This document shows positions 1 to 12,900 of a DNA stretch of 64,000 nt, piece after piece. Under the pieces are notes generated by a model that was not told the origin of the DNA, ran no database searches, and saw nothing but the letters and a program-made list of their open reading frames with translations. The position numbers and the translations under genes are program-made. The DNA comes from Onchocerca lupi. Its lineage: Eukaryota; Nematoda; Chromadorea; Rhabditida; Onchocercidae. The stretch is from contig JAOVVO010000146.1 in the NCBI GenBank assembly GCA_028564675.1, forward strand, positions 62,001 through 126,000, written 5' to 3'. The first letter of the stretch is position 1, and each line of letters opens with the position of its first letter.

Positions 1-694
1 AAAACAAGGCTAACATTTTGCTGGCAAAATTTTGCAACAGTATTAACCCATGATTATACGACTCCTTAATTGAATGGAAATTGTCTTTTGTAACAATTAT
101 AAGCAAGCATATAAAAAAAAAAACGATTAAAATATGAGAGGATAAATAAAAGACAAAGTTCGCTTCTACAAATTATTACTGCACTTCCGTACTAACAAAT
201 TAACTGCGAAATGAAAGGGTAGTCAATAAGCAGAATACAAAATCGGTTGCCATGCAAATTACAAACATGTCAAAAAATTTATAATTCTGTTCGAAACTTA
301 TTGAAAGAATTATTCAACGTAAGTTGAATTTGCAAAAAGCTATAAAGCATAACAATACTTGAGCAGCTGTAAAAGAAATCTGAACAAGTAAAATTAAAAA
401 ATAATTTTTCTAAAGGAATCAGTTTAAATACGCAAATCAGTTCTGATATACAAGAATTACGGTACTTCATAAGCAAATTAATTTTAGTACCTTTAAATAA
501 GATCTTATTAGGCTGGTTATTCAGAAATTCTAGCACAACTAATAATAATAAACGCAAGATTTATAATATATTCAGGAAAACAGCTATTAAATTAGCAGGA
601 AACCTTGGATTCAACACGTTAATAAGATATCATAAAGTAAATCCCAAGAAAAGCCGGAGTGACAAATTTATTAAAATAACAAACGTTTAATGAC
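1..694. other. Spacer downstream of sli-1
   Basis: A/T-rich sequence with no exon-like block that I can support. It lies 3' of the minus-strand Cbl gene and should hold its 3' UTR near 640-694. The 92-codon open frame at 279-557 on the minus strand is Phe/Leu/Ser-rich and looks like chance A/T coding. Confidence 0.6.
667..672 (-). terminator. Poly(A) signal AATAAA of sli-1
   Basis: A canonical AATAAA on the minus strand, 23 nt past the sli-1 stop codon. This gives a very short 3' UTR, which is common in nematodes. Confidence 0.5.
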
Positions 695-3600
695 CTATGT
701 TTGACCATTAATCACAGCAGTATTCACATACTGCAATCCCTCATAGTTCGACTTCGCACCCGAAGTTACTACATTCACGTATGATGATCCTTCTGCCGTT
801 GTTGGTGTTAACACTTTCAATTGTGAAATGCTATTTGGTATCGCATGCTGGAAAGACTGTTGCTGAAACGAAATTATTTTAACAATCATTTTACCTAGAT
901 ATGCTTCTAAGGGAGGGTTAAGAATCTGAAAAATTTTGCACATTATTTCGTAGAGATGAAAAACAAAAGCATGAAAATACAAATCTAATGTGTCCAATAA
1001 TATTAAGCTCTTAAAAATTTAATATCACCAAACTCTACAGGAAAACTTTTAGAAATTTTCCTGCCTTTCGTTCATTTGATGGTATTCTCGAAAATACAAA
1101 GAAAAAGAGGAACAAACATTTCCAGTTTGCTGAAATTTCTCTGCATCTTGTGTTAATACATTATTGTCGTTTGCTACAGAAGCATCAAAGGTCAGCTGCT
1201 TGTGTGACACAGACGGGCTATTGCCAGCTGAAGACGAATCATAGCGCGGGGGCAATGGGGGTGCTCGTCGAGGTGGTATAACTTCACTTCTCGGTGGCCA
1301 AGATTGTCGCTAGAACAAAATTATTTCAACAATAATTTTACCTCTCTGATCTGAAATAACCCAGAATTTCGATGAAAGCTACGCAGATGAAGAAAAAAAA
1401 AAATAAACACCAAATAAGGATCTACTTATAATAAATTCGCATCAAAACAAGACATAAAGATAACTCACTACATTCTTAATTTTGCTTTTTTCAACAATCG
1501 TCTCATAATCAAGTTTTTTATTAGCTTCTATCGGATCAAACGAATCGATAATGATTCTTTCCGTACCTTTGATTTCACAACGACAGAAGGGACATGTACC
1601 ACCACCATCCGATTCCTGCAATAATTCAGAACATGATACCATGTCCGAAATGAAAACACATGGGGCGGTAACAAATGTAGTGTAAAAATAAAAGCATCAA
1701 ATATTACCCAATAAAGAAAGTTAAAACTGATCTTTAAAAAATGAATAAGATTTTATAACAAAACCACTGAGAATGCAGATCAAACACTGAAATAGCTGCT
1801 CTGAAAAAAGTGAGCTCGATGGACTAACTGTTCTCGAATTATCAAAAACAAAACCTGATTCTCAACTATTAAAACACTGGAGAAGTAGTACCTGCCAGCT
1901 CTGCAAACAAGGTGTACAAAGTAAGTGACCACATGGCTCCAACTTGACATTTTTGTTATTTTCTGCACAAATTTTGCACATTTCAAATGTGGTACCCATT
2001 TCACAATAAATCTGATATTGTTCTGGAGTCACCTGAAAAGCCAAACTGTTGCTCAGTAATAACAAGAGCTTCTACATAATCAGAATATACAGGAATCTAG
2101 CTCAATTATCAGAAATAATGCATATTTTTGGACATCATCCGAAAATAACTCTGCTTACCTTGACATGACCTTCTGGATTTGGCTGCAGGGCATGACTTAA
2201 ATCTGGATTCGTCGGTCTCCCATCCGGAAAACGATAACTAAAAAGATATATAAAAAGTCATATATATGTAAAAAATCCAAAGCAGTCCAAAAAATACAAA
2301 GCTTTTAAAAAAGTGAGAAACATTTTGTTCAGAAATTATATTTTAAACCTGACATGAATGACATAGCAAATATGAGGCTAAAATTATGGCCTGTTAGAAT
2401 GTCAATAGAATAATTTTGCAGAAGTAAACTTACAATCCTTCTCGACTTCCATCAACCAAGGCTTGTATGAGTGACTTGTTTTGTGGTATAGTTTGATAAA
2501 TTTTACCATCAGGAGCGACATAACCCACAGCCCACTGCCCAAGACGTGTACAGCTCAAACGGAACACATAGCTGGAAAATAAACAATAAGTACTTAGTTA
2601 AACACGATATTCCCACTCAAAAAATCATCTGCTGATGGAATTGACGTTATATCTATAAAAAAAAAAAAAAAAAACATGCCTTCCGGGCTTATTGCTATAT
2701 TTCTGAAGCTTCTGTTTTACTTCATCGTATGTTAGGAAAGCAACATATCCGGGATGAGTCACTGCAAGTAACTGCCAGTTGTGCAACAGTGTATTCCAAG
2801 GTTGGAAAAGTCTGGAATCCAATCGATAAGACTTTTGCTATTAAAAAGTTAGGCCATATATGACCATCTAGCAAAATAAAAACAAAGGAAAGAAAGACAA
2901 ACCTTGTAAATACATCAAATTCGAAGTTCGAAATGTGCTCATTAACGGTAAGATCAATGGTAGTCTTCAAAGCAAGAGTTTCTAAACCGGTATTAAGTCT
3001 ATGCACTTTACTTAATGCAATTCGAAATTCAAACCATGGTATAGTAGTCCTGAAAAATTCTGTATGAGATTATTGCATTTTGTTTCCAATTCCTTACCAA
3101 ATATTGCATTGTTCACTGCATTGCTGTAAAATTTCTGACAATCACAAACCAACAGCAAGATAGGTAATAATATTACAAAAAAATGGTTACTTGATGCCAA
3201 ATGATTCCCTCCAAAATGCATCAGCTTCTTTTTTGGTAATACGAAAGTTTTCACCGATGAAATGTCCATCCGGAAATTCAGCTTTTAGCTCTGCTAACAT
3301 ATGTGAAAAGATTAACGAAAGCTTGGTAAGGTTACGTCGTGCACCTGATCTTTCATCGTAAATTCTTTCACGATCTTCTTTGAATAATTTCATTGTCTAC
3401 AAGAACAGATGACATAAGCTCTCAGACAGCGGAAATCCGAAAAACAACATTTACAAGTATTCAAATTAATAAAACCAACAACCCCATAAGTAACTACATT
3501 TCATTACAGAAAGTACAGAAGACTAAATATTTTTATAAAAACCTGCTTGCATTTTGATTGAACGTTCTCCAAGAACAATACTAAATATGCATTATCCTTT

Positions 3601-4258
3601 AATATATTCGGGTTCTTGGATATGATAGTGGATAATTGATGATAAGTATCAGGAAGTATGTCAAGTATAAAAGGTGGTGAATTTTTAAGATTCAGACGTG
3701 GTTGTTGACAATGTTTGACGACATTGTCCATCAATTTAAAAGTTTTTTCAACCAAACGACGATCCTGTAATCATAATAACACCCAGTTACACGTAAAACT
3801 GCACTTACTAGAAAATTTTGAAAGAATGTTTTAAAAACAGAAATCTTTTCTGAACGAAAAGAAAACCAGTGTGAAAGAAAAGTTCATAATTTTGCGGACC
3901 AAAGTTGAAATTCCCTTATTTTTCAGTCTAGATTACTGTCCTGTTAAAAAAATTATTATGCAGCTATTCTTCTTCAAAAAAAAAGAAAAAAAAGGTTCCA
4001 AAATAAAAATCATTTCGAAGACAGAAAAAGGAAATTTCTCGCAAAAAAAAAAAAAAAGAAAAAAATTATATAAAACTGGATGAAGAAACTACAGCTGATA
4101 TTGCATCAACAAATGCATACCTGGATTTGCATCATGCTGGAGGGTCCAGGTATCGCATCATTCCGTCCATTGTAGTTGTGCAAAACAGATACTGCGCTAC
4201 CGCTGACAATTTCATGAATTTTACTCAATAAAGAGGAAGCAAAACCGCTCACAGCCAT
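695..4258 (-). CDS. sli-1: Cbl-family RING E3 ubiquitin ligase
   Basis: Exons (minus strand): 4258-4121, 3764-3543, 3396-3191, 3049-2903, 2811-2680, 2571-2434, 2237-2159, 2032-1892, 1615-1469, 1309-1118, 862-695. All phases join and give 569 aa. The order is the TKB module (4-helix bundle about 47-185, EF-hand about 185-245, SH2 about 246-345 with FRLSCTRLGQW), then the linker with the conserved Tyr pair (Y360, Y363), then a RING at 373-412 with all C3HC4 ligands (C373, C376, C388, H390, C393, C396, C409, C412). A proline-rich stretch follows (RRAPPLPPRYD, 464-474), and then a short tail with YVNV (Y542) and YVNT (Y559). Family knowledge: Cbl binds phosphotyrosine on activated receptors and ubiquitinates them; C. 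elegans SLI-1 dampens EGFR/LET-23 signalling. There is no C-terminal UBA domain. The start ATG opens a short leader like other Cbl genes. Intron 5 has a GC donor. Confidence 0.96.
2572..2679 (-). other. GC-AG intron of sli-1
   Basis: Intron 5 of the Cbl gene. Exon 5 ends GGAAG at 2680 and is followed by GCATG, with no usable GT. The next exon starts after TTTTCCAG at 2571. The phases complete the conserved SH2 stretch PGSYVFRLS exactly, so the GC donor is well supported. Most of the intron's first half on this strand is a poly-T run. Confidence 0.8.
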
Positions 4259-4943
4259 TCGATGAGCAAAATTAAGTCAATAGAAATATTTTCTGCGATT
4301 TGTATTTCTGAACAAATCATAATTAGTAGTTACAAAGACTTGATCGGTAAACGCACTATTGGAATGTAACTTTGCCAATAAAACTAGTCACGAAGTTGAA
4401 AAATAACACAATTTCAGCGCTATCAATCAAATTTCTGTAAAGTGCTGGCCGAAAACTTGTGTTTCGTATTCAATGAAGTCCGATTATAAAAACAAACATC
4501 TTAAAACGCCGAATTCTGAAAAGTAATTAAATATTAAATCGTGTAATGCTCCGATAAAGTTTTATAATAATCAGAAAGAGCACTTCTGCAATCACATAGT
4601 ACACTCTTTAAGTAAAAGAAATTCAATTTATTACTTAAGCTCTGAACAGAATTAAAGGAAAAAGAAAAAAAGCCTTTAAAATGAAAAGAAAAAAAATTGA
4701 TTTCATTAAACGATCTGGAAAATTTCTGCAATTCAAATCGCTATATTTCAATGCTAATATTATATTTCCACCTTAATACTATATTTCGACATCAAATAAT
4801 GTCAAATAGTATTGGAAAATATGCATCCCGAAACAATTAACAAGCGTTTGCTTACAATCATTTAGTTAGCAAAACGTCTTCCAATAACGGTACGATCATA
4901 CGTCAGGTACGGAATATTGAAAAGATTCACAACGTCAACACTA

Positions 4944-5224
4944 TCAAGCCATTTCGATTAATCTATCTTGGAATATATAAGCGGTACCATCATTGCATAG
5001 CTCATCAACACATTCATTTATTCTATATAATAGTCCCTTCTCTAACGCATTTAACACACCCGACAAATATTGCGAACAAATGAAAATCTGCATACCTATG
5101 AGAGTATCTATTATATATGAGAAAAAAAGTACTGTAGCCTGACAGGAAACTAAGCACCATAACCTATTATGATGCAATCCTCGAGTAACTCCTCCATAAC
5201 ATTAACCAAATTCTCAGCAGTCAT
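4944..5224 (-). CDS. Small unidentified two-exon gene upstream of sli-1
   Basis: Not recognised. Exon 1 starts at ATG 5224 and reads MTAENLVNVMEELLEDCIII. It ends at a GT donor (GTTATG) near 5163. Exon 2 resumes after a TAG near 5091 in matching phase (G|GTATG). It reads through ALEKGLLYRINECVDELC and DRLIEMA to a TGA at 4944. The product is about 70 aa, acidic, and predicted mostly helical by eye. Codon content is less A/T-biased than the flanks. It ends 685 nt upstream of the sli-1 start on the same strand, so it could be a separate small gene, an operon partner, or an upstream reading frame of a longer sli-1 transcript. An AATAAA at 4628-4633 (minus) could serve it. No signal peptide or membrane segment is evident. 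Confidence 0.45.
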
Positions 5225-6887
5225 ATCACAAACAACAAATACCGCGAGAAATATTTAATGCAGCCCTGCAGTAGACATTTAATCCACACAGCGTGCAGAG
5301 TTTTAATCGGCGATCTATTTATTTATTTATTTTGTCTCTAAACATATGGTGGGATGTGTTTGATGACAGTGGAGATCGGTGGATTCCGGAAATGAAGCAG
5401 TATAGTTTTCTGGAAAATAGGGAAGAGCATGGCAATAATTCTACCTAGTAAGAAGAGCACATTGACTGAAAAAAGATATTTGAGAAGATGACGATGATTT
5501 TAGATAACGAAAAATAGTATAATAAGATTAGAAAATGCATTATTTGTTATTGAAATATGGGAAAATAAGTACTACAGTTTGACTGAAAACTAAAATCCTA
5601 AAAAGGAAATGCATATAGAGTGCACGAAAAATTTATTATAGAACTCAGTTTGGGTAGCGATTCATAAAAAATTCTTATACAATGGAAAGCTTCAATTATT
5701 AATGGATGGAATTTATGAAGCTTCCTTTTGCAGAAATTAACAGCGGAAATAGTTGGAGTTATTTTTAGGTCGAGGGCAGGGAAAATTTCACGAAATTTTA
5801 TTAAATTAGTTAAATCAGTTTGTCGAACGGTTCATTTTTCTTTCCGAAATTTGTGATGATTTACTGGGTGGAACTGTATCGCTGTATCCAGAATATCTCC
5901 AAATTTATTCAGCGTCTTCTGATTAATACCTAGGACTTTTCATGTAGGTATATTCTCTATCTATTTTTCGATATTCAAAAAGCAGTAGCTGTAAAATAAT
6001 TATTGATGACGAAGTAAATGATTATTTATATTTTCGATTTCAAAGCATATGATGAACAAAATAAAAATAATGCAGCCTCCAAGATTATCTGTCTTTTTGA
6101 TTATTTTCTCATCACTTTTTTTGTGGGAAAGATACTCGATGAGGGTCATTATCTACGTCCAAATCAGTGCTTTGGTGATGATAAGCAGGCAAACGAATCG
6201 TTAGCTTCCGAACTTTTTAACATCATCATATACAGATTTCTTCTCGACTCGTTTGATCAGACGGGCCTACTTGAATTGATGCATTATGGTTTGATTTGAA
6301 TTTGAGTTTAAATTGAGATCTTACTTCATGATTGAAAATATAAGCCTGTATTTTTCCTCTATCTCATTAAGCTGATTAATTGCAAGTTTTTTTTTTTTTT
6401 TTTTTTTTTTTCACTTCATGATTTTATGGTGAGTTTTTCTACCATAATGTTCGGGATTCGGATACATAAAAAACCGTGGTAGAAACGAGCCTGATATAAA
6501 GTTATAGACTATTCTAGATTTCCGAAAATTATAGACTTTTGAATTAGAACTGTTTTTTAGGGATATTTGGAATTTTCAGCTCTCATTATTTTCTTTGCTT
6601 TTATTTTCCGAATTTCCTTTTTGATACCAGTAATTTTCCAGAATGTATCTCTGAAACCTTATTTTGCGGGCCGTAAACGAAGAAATATCTTGATTGAACG
6701 AAAAAGTAATAAAAGAGGAAATGACATCAGTTGAACAAAAAGAAAAAAATTCAATATAAAAATTTCAGTATTTGGAAGTGTAGAATTAGTATGAAGTAAT
6801 TTAGAGAAATTACGCTCCACGTAGTATGTGCAATTAGTAGTCAGTCGTTTGTTGGAATATTGTTTTTGTTGTTTATTGGATTATTAC
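5225..6887. other. Divergent intergenic region between sli-1 side and piki-1
   Basis: It should contain the promoters of the two divergent genes, but I see no defined element. A T-run occupies 6387-6411. A plus-strand block at about 6132-6299 reads 50-odd codons with good composition (DEGHYLRPNQCFGDDKQ, then SFDQTGLLELMHYGLI and a stop). I cannot join it to anything or name it, so I leave it as a possible exon or relic. Confidence 0.4.
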
Positions 6888-6907
6888 AGATGTATAGAAA
6901 TTCGTAA
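6888..6907 (+). promoter_or_regulatory. Putative trans-splice acceptor and 5-codon uORF before piki-1
   Basis: TTATTACAG ends at 6889, just 27 nt before the piki-1 ATG, in the position expected for a spliced-leader acceptor. The first bases after it (6890-6907) are ATG plus four codons and TAA, a very short upstream ORF ending 9 nt before the main start. Confidence 0.35.
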
Positions 6908-6916
6908 AGAAGCAGG

Positions 6917-9900
6917 ATGGCAACAAACGATTATACCTATGATAGTGATTTGGAGCTCGCACTGGAACTGAGCAGGTCAAATACTTTTATTTTATCTTGG
7001 ATTTTGTTGCGACAAATGTACTGATACAGTTTAGATATTGTGATAATTTGGCAATTCAATTTAATGAGTTGTAATTTTACAGCTTAGTTGACTTTAAATA
7101 TAACGAAAGAATGGTTTTTAGTTGGGATTTTCATTTGCTATATCCGATTTGATTGAAATTAAAATTAAAATAGAATTTACATGTAAATTTTGTAATCCAT
7201 TTTCTATGGTATTGTGGAATATTGTTTCAGGCAGTCATATGAAGAGGAATCACGCAAGCGAAGGGAAGGTGCATATGCTCAAGATTTAATTTGTTGGGAT
7301 GATGTTGAAAAAAATGCTAGGATTCAAGAAATCGACCAGCTTAACGCTGATAATCATAGCCGCTATCGCACACATAGCCACATATTTCCGTAGATTTTAA
7401 ATTCAGCATTTTTTAAGAATTTTTTTTTAGTGGAAGAGATCTGTTTGATTCTGACTTCTTTTGTAGTTCCTTTCGTTTCAAGTCATTGGTTATTCGGCAA
7501 TATAGTTATCTTGAAATGGGGATCTCAGATTTGAACTATTTTCTAAATCAGTTTCATGGTTTTTTTGGTCTTAAATTCAAATTCCATCATCTTTGTTATT
7601 GTAGCTAAAAATTGATCTTGTATTTTTCTCTGTTGTAATCGCCCACTTAATAGCAATTTTATAGAAACGGACAAGGACCTCATTATGCTGACATTCCAAC
7701 GACGTCAAGAAGCGTTGGTTTTTATCCACACATAAAAGATGCTAGTGAACGGGAGAATCTCCATTCCTTGCAGTACAGTAAGTGAATTTAAGGTTATGAT
7801 TTCAGCTGTATCTGTTTGGCATTTTCCGCAAATTTTTTCAAATTTATAACAAAACTAAAGAATTTAAAAAAATTAGGCATCTGACCAAAAAAATTTTCCT
7901 TGCTCTTGTTTTATTTATTTTTCATTTCAAATTTCAGTGGGTTTTTTAGCGGCGACGATTTTTTCTTTTGATTAATGCAATATATTCATTAAAGTTTCAT
8001 CCTATAATTTGCGAAATTATCAAAAACAAAATCAGATTTCTGTGGAATTTACCAGGCCTGGAGTCGAGTGCTCTCACATGTTATCTGAATACTGCTCACA
8101 CATTATCTGACGCAAAACCGAATACTTCTGGAACTAGTCATATTGAGAAATGGAATGGCTCTCCGGATGCTTCTTTGAAAATATTACCTCCGTCAAGCAG
8201 TGCGGTTGTTGTTCCTTTCTGTTCTTCTATTAACAGTTTGCAGACAAACAGCGATTTGATTGATTTAAGTGATAAAGAAGTAATTTTTTTCTCGTCAATT
8301 ACTAATTTGAAATTAGCTACGCATCTTGCTAATGATGAAATTAGACTTGAATCAATAGTAGGGTCTCGTAAACTTATATAATTTATTCCTTTTTTTTTTG
8401 CAAAACATAGCCCAATCTTCCGATTATATATTTCTTCCAAGTGACACTATTCGAACTTTTTATTTCATTGCAAAAAAAAGAAATTGAACCGTTGGAAGCT
8501 GAATCGATAAACTTTTGGTGAACGAACAAACCTGAACTATGCCTAATAGCACTAGTCAGCCTTTTTTCACTGACATAATTGTTCGAAGTTTGTTCGATCA
8601 GTAAAGATTTATGGATTCAGTTTTTGCAAAAATTTACTTCATCTGTTTTGCTGTTAAACATTTAGAAGCACTGTGAATATATTCAATCTGCAGTCTTAGT
8701 GTCAGTAATAATGTAAGTTGGAAATCTATATTTCTTTTTGGGATCTTAATTCCCTTAGACTTTTGAAAGAATATATATTCTCGTTTATTCCCTCTCCATT
8801 TCTCTCTTTTTTTTTTTTATTGTAGTACTTTTTGAGGTCAAAGGCCGTCTTATACAAATTCTAGAAGATAGCTTCTGGCTTGCATCTGCCAAACAAAAAT
8901 TTTTTGCTGTTAGCCTTGTTGTAATGCTTGCTTACTCTTTTATAATCTGACTTCACATTTCCAAATATAATCAGTTTCTTCTTGATGAAATAAACAATGC
9001 GATTAACCAATTTTGCCCCATATACAGGGATATTTTATAGGAAAAGGAAGGTTTAGTTTCTTATAAAATTTCAAATTTTCTTGGATTTTCATCTTGTAGC
9101 AGTTCTAAAATCTATTTTAGCCATGGGAAGAATTTGATCCCCTCTGTGTTACTCGTTCCACTGGGAATCGTGAATCTTCATCGATATATAATCAAAGTAA
9201 AGAAACGCCAGTACTACAAAGCCTGAGCAATGATTCCACGCCGTTTTTATTTACATTAGAACGATCGCAGTCGATTACATCGTCTGATTTGGTTATTGCT
9301 GATAAAGGTGTGTTTCATTTCAACTTTATGAAAAAGCTAGAAAAAATTCCTTTTTAATTGTTAAATGTTTTCAAAAAAGAACCATTTTCAATGTAGGTGG
9401 TGGGTCAGCTCCTTGTAAACCTCCGAGATCACAGAAGAATAGACGAGGTGAATCCGCAAGTTTCATCGGTCAGATTGATTTTGACGAAATACAGTTGCAA
9501 GAAAAACCTTCAGAAGTTGATCGTGAGGTATGTATTGTTAATGTCGCATATGTTTTTGAACATGCATCAAACATTCCATAATTTTATTTCGAATTCCAGG
9601 TTGACATTTACTTTAAGCTTATTGAATTTTAGATTACTTCGCTTCTCCGTCGTTCCCCTAAATACTGTGATCCAATATCAAGGCGTTTCATATCACCTGT
9701 CGTGGATTACTTAATTACGAGCTTTAAAGTTACCAGTGTCAAAGTAATCGTTGAGAAAGATTATAGGTATTTCCATGTTTTTTGCGTTACAAAAACCAGT
9801 TTTCTAGATTATGGATTTTACTATGCAATTTTCGAATGACCAAAGTGGAAAGAATTGTTAATATTTCACTAGAATTAGTTTGAAATATGCGAAGATCTAT

Positions 9901-12900
9901 TCCTCAAATAATGGGATTGTTAATAATTCATTTTCTTCGGAAATTTTATTTAAGTTGGCCGACAATATTGAGCGCAGATGACAGAATGACATTCACTTGC
10001 GAAACTACAAGTACAATCCAGTACATTTTGGCAAATGTGTTAAATACATTCCTTGATCCCTCACAAATCAGTATGTTGCAAGGTCGTTTACCGGTCGATG
10101 AATATGGTCTAAAAGTGAGTGATCAAGTTCGCAAATTTGTTCATGAATTTATTGATCAGCTATGATGCCGTAAATTAACATCAGTTAAAATTTGTCAGTT
10201 TGAAGATCATACTGTTTTAGATTTATGGACTGGATGAATTTCTTCTTAGCAGTTCTCAGCTTGGTGAAAATCCCTTTGTTGGACAGGCACTTGCTTTTGG
10301 GAAAGATATACGACTTGAGGTAAGATTTTCTTTGATTTGTGAAGTTTCGGATTTGGATATTATTTCTCATTTCATTGCTAATTACTGCTTTTTGTGTAGG
10401 TTGGCAAAATAGCGAATGATAATCGTTCCAAAAGGATACAGCAGCTTGATACAGCAAGTGTTGATGGCAGTCCAAGACGTTCTTTCCAACCAAGGTATTA
10501 TTTTTCTTTTTTTTCTCGCAAATTTCTCAACATTTTTCACCTAAATTCTTCACCAGAAGATTTAAGTAAGCGGTTGCACGGCGACATCGTGAGCATTCTT
10601 GAGAAGCTTGATATTTAGTCGTGTCCAAGATGCATTCCTGCTACAATCAGGAGATAAATTGTGCCGCACATTGTACTATTGTCCTATATTCGCTAAATGT
10701 TGTTCTGTTATATTAGAAGAGATATATTTGCACTGCATATTGCGGACGGGCTATTGTCCCACATATCTAGACAATCTTTTTATCCATTTTTGGATTTGTT
10801 TGTCCAAAATTACAGAGACGTACTGGTCTGAGAAATATAGCTTTGTAACGAAATTTCAAGTATCGGTTAAATTTTTTTCGAGTTTTCCAGTAATTTTCAT
10901 AGCTTAGTACTATGAATTTTAATTCTAGAAATTATGTAAAATATCGGCAATTTCATTCCTCACATTTGTGAGATTTTTAGTTCGAAGAAACCTGATTCTG
11001 TAGTACGAACAGTGACAAATGTACGAAAAATTTTGGATGCACTGAAGAATTCATTGCGTAATTATTTGACCACAAATCTTAACGATGATAGTAAGTATTA
11101 TGCTGTTCTTATTCTAATATTTTATGTCATATCACTCATTTGATCAAAAATACTCGACAAATTTCAGCAGCGAAAAATAAAGAAAGAGTAAATCAATCAA
11201 TGAAACTTCTTTGTACTGTTCTTGGACGCATTATGACGACTGATCTTTCCAGTGCACTGCGTTTATTCTCTGCAGCAAGAACTTCCGTAAGTTTTCGCCT
11301 CATCTTTTTTAAACATAGGCATATCTTCGGCTGCAGCGAGAAGCTTTATCATACAGTGATATGACATAGCGATGAATACAAGATTTGTAGCAGATGAGCC
11401 ATTAAGATAAAGCTAAATTGATCGACATTAGTCACCGTATATTTTTATAACAATTTCCGGACTGCAGCAACTTTATTATCATCCGTGAATGAAAGGATAT
11501 ATTTTCAGGAACAACTGTCAGTCGCAATATCAGAACTTCTCACTGTTGTACATAACTTTCTTGGAATATATTGCAAATCTGTACGCTGTGGATTCGATGT
11601 CCTCCCTCTGAAGGTCTATATGTAAAGAAAAATATTTCAGCACATAATATAACGAAAAAAAAAAAAAAGGAATCTAATACCTTGAAATTTATCACTTGAA
11701 TTTTCGTCTTCCATCTTTTCTAAAATCAGTCTTATATTTGCTTTCTTCAGAAGCACCAATTCTGCATTTTTATTCTTCCGAATGTACTAGCTTTATACTT
11801 GCTTCGTTGAGTTTTAGATGTTTTCGAATGGTGAGCGAGAACAGCGAGAAATTCTAACGGTAGAGGAGCAACTATTAGTACACGTTGATTCAGTCCATAA
11901 TATACCACGAGAATGGTCCGAGCAGTTCAATTCATTCTCTGTTGCTGTCCATATAATGCATGGAACGGCAGAAATATGTCAAGGTTTCAAAGAAAATCCC
12001 CGACCGATCATTAATGATCATTTCTTTCCATATTGTCGGACTAACACTTGGGTTAATACCTTTCGTTTTTTTCAAATTATTAATGAGATGCACGTCAATG
12101 TTTTTAATATTCTGTTGTTAAGGATTCCATTATTTTGATGGAATCAAAAGTATCGACGTTACCTCTTACATTTTATTAGAGAAAACATGAAGCGATCGAG
12201 ACGTAAATTTTAAATTCAAAGTTTTAATGTGAATTTTATTATTGAAATTTGAGCCAGTGCTTATTCCATCCTCTACTGTATTTGCAGGCCTGTTTTCGCA
12301 TTCCTCTTTGTATCTTACCTCGAGAAACACGCATTTTTGTCTTGTTATATGGAACTGGTTGCTCTGATCATGTGAGTAAACGTTGATTTTATGAATTTAA
12401 TTTGCATGAGCTAAATCTATGTGATTTAGTGAATTGTTTTTTGTTCGGTAATCTTCAAATTTATTTTGCTGGTTATTAGACGTGTTCATAATCTAATTTG
12501 CAGGTTCATTCACCAAATGTGTCGGCTGAACCGCAAGAATTACTAGAAAAGCAACTTGCTTGTGCTTCTTTTCCATTGTTCGATCACGAAGGGTTCGTTA
12601 ACATCATGTTCACAAGATTTCCTTTCAGCTGCTTAATCACAGAATGCGATGCTCTGACTTGATTTATTGAATTTTCTAGAACAATTAAGTAGTAAGAATA
12701 ACCAAAAAAAAAGGAATAGATGCGGAAATTGGTCAAGGTTTTAATTATTTTTTTTTATAGGCATAAACCTTAAACGCCTTTTTTTCAATTCTACGACTAT
12801 CACATTAAGAAAATTTTATACGATTTTTAGAAATTATTTCTTTTTTTTGAATCACCTTCAAATTTTAATGAAGACCGTTGTCGAGCCTGCTTGATTATTT

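Noticed and set aside
8138..8440. 100-codon minus-strand frame over piki-1 exon 4
   Set aside because: Antisense shadow of a coding exon that fits the PI3K model by phase.
10551..10559. Tiny exon between piki-1 exons 10 and 11 (acceptor at 10550, GTAAGC at 10560)
   Set aside because: Exon 10 joins exon 11 directly in phase (AG|T); the nine bases add nothing recognisable.
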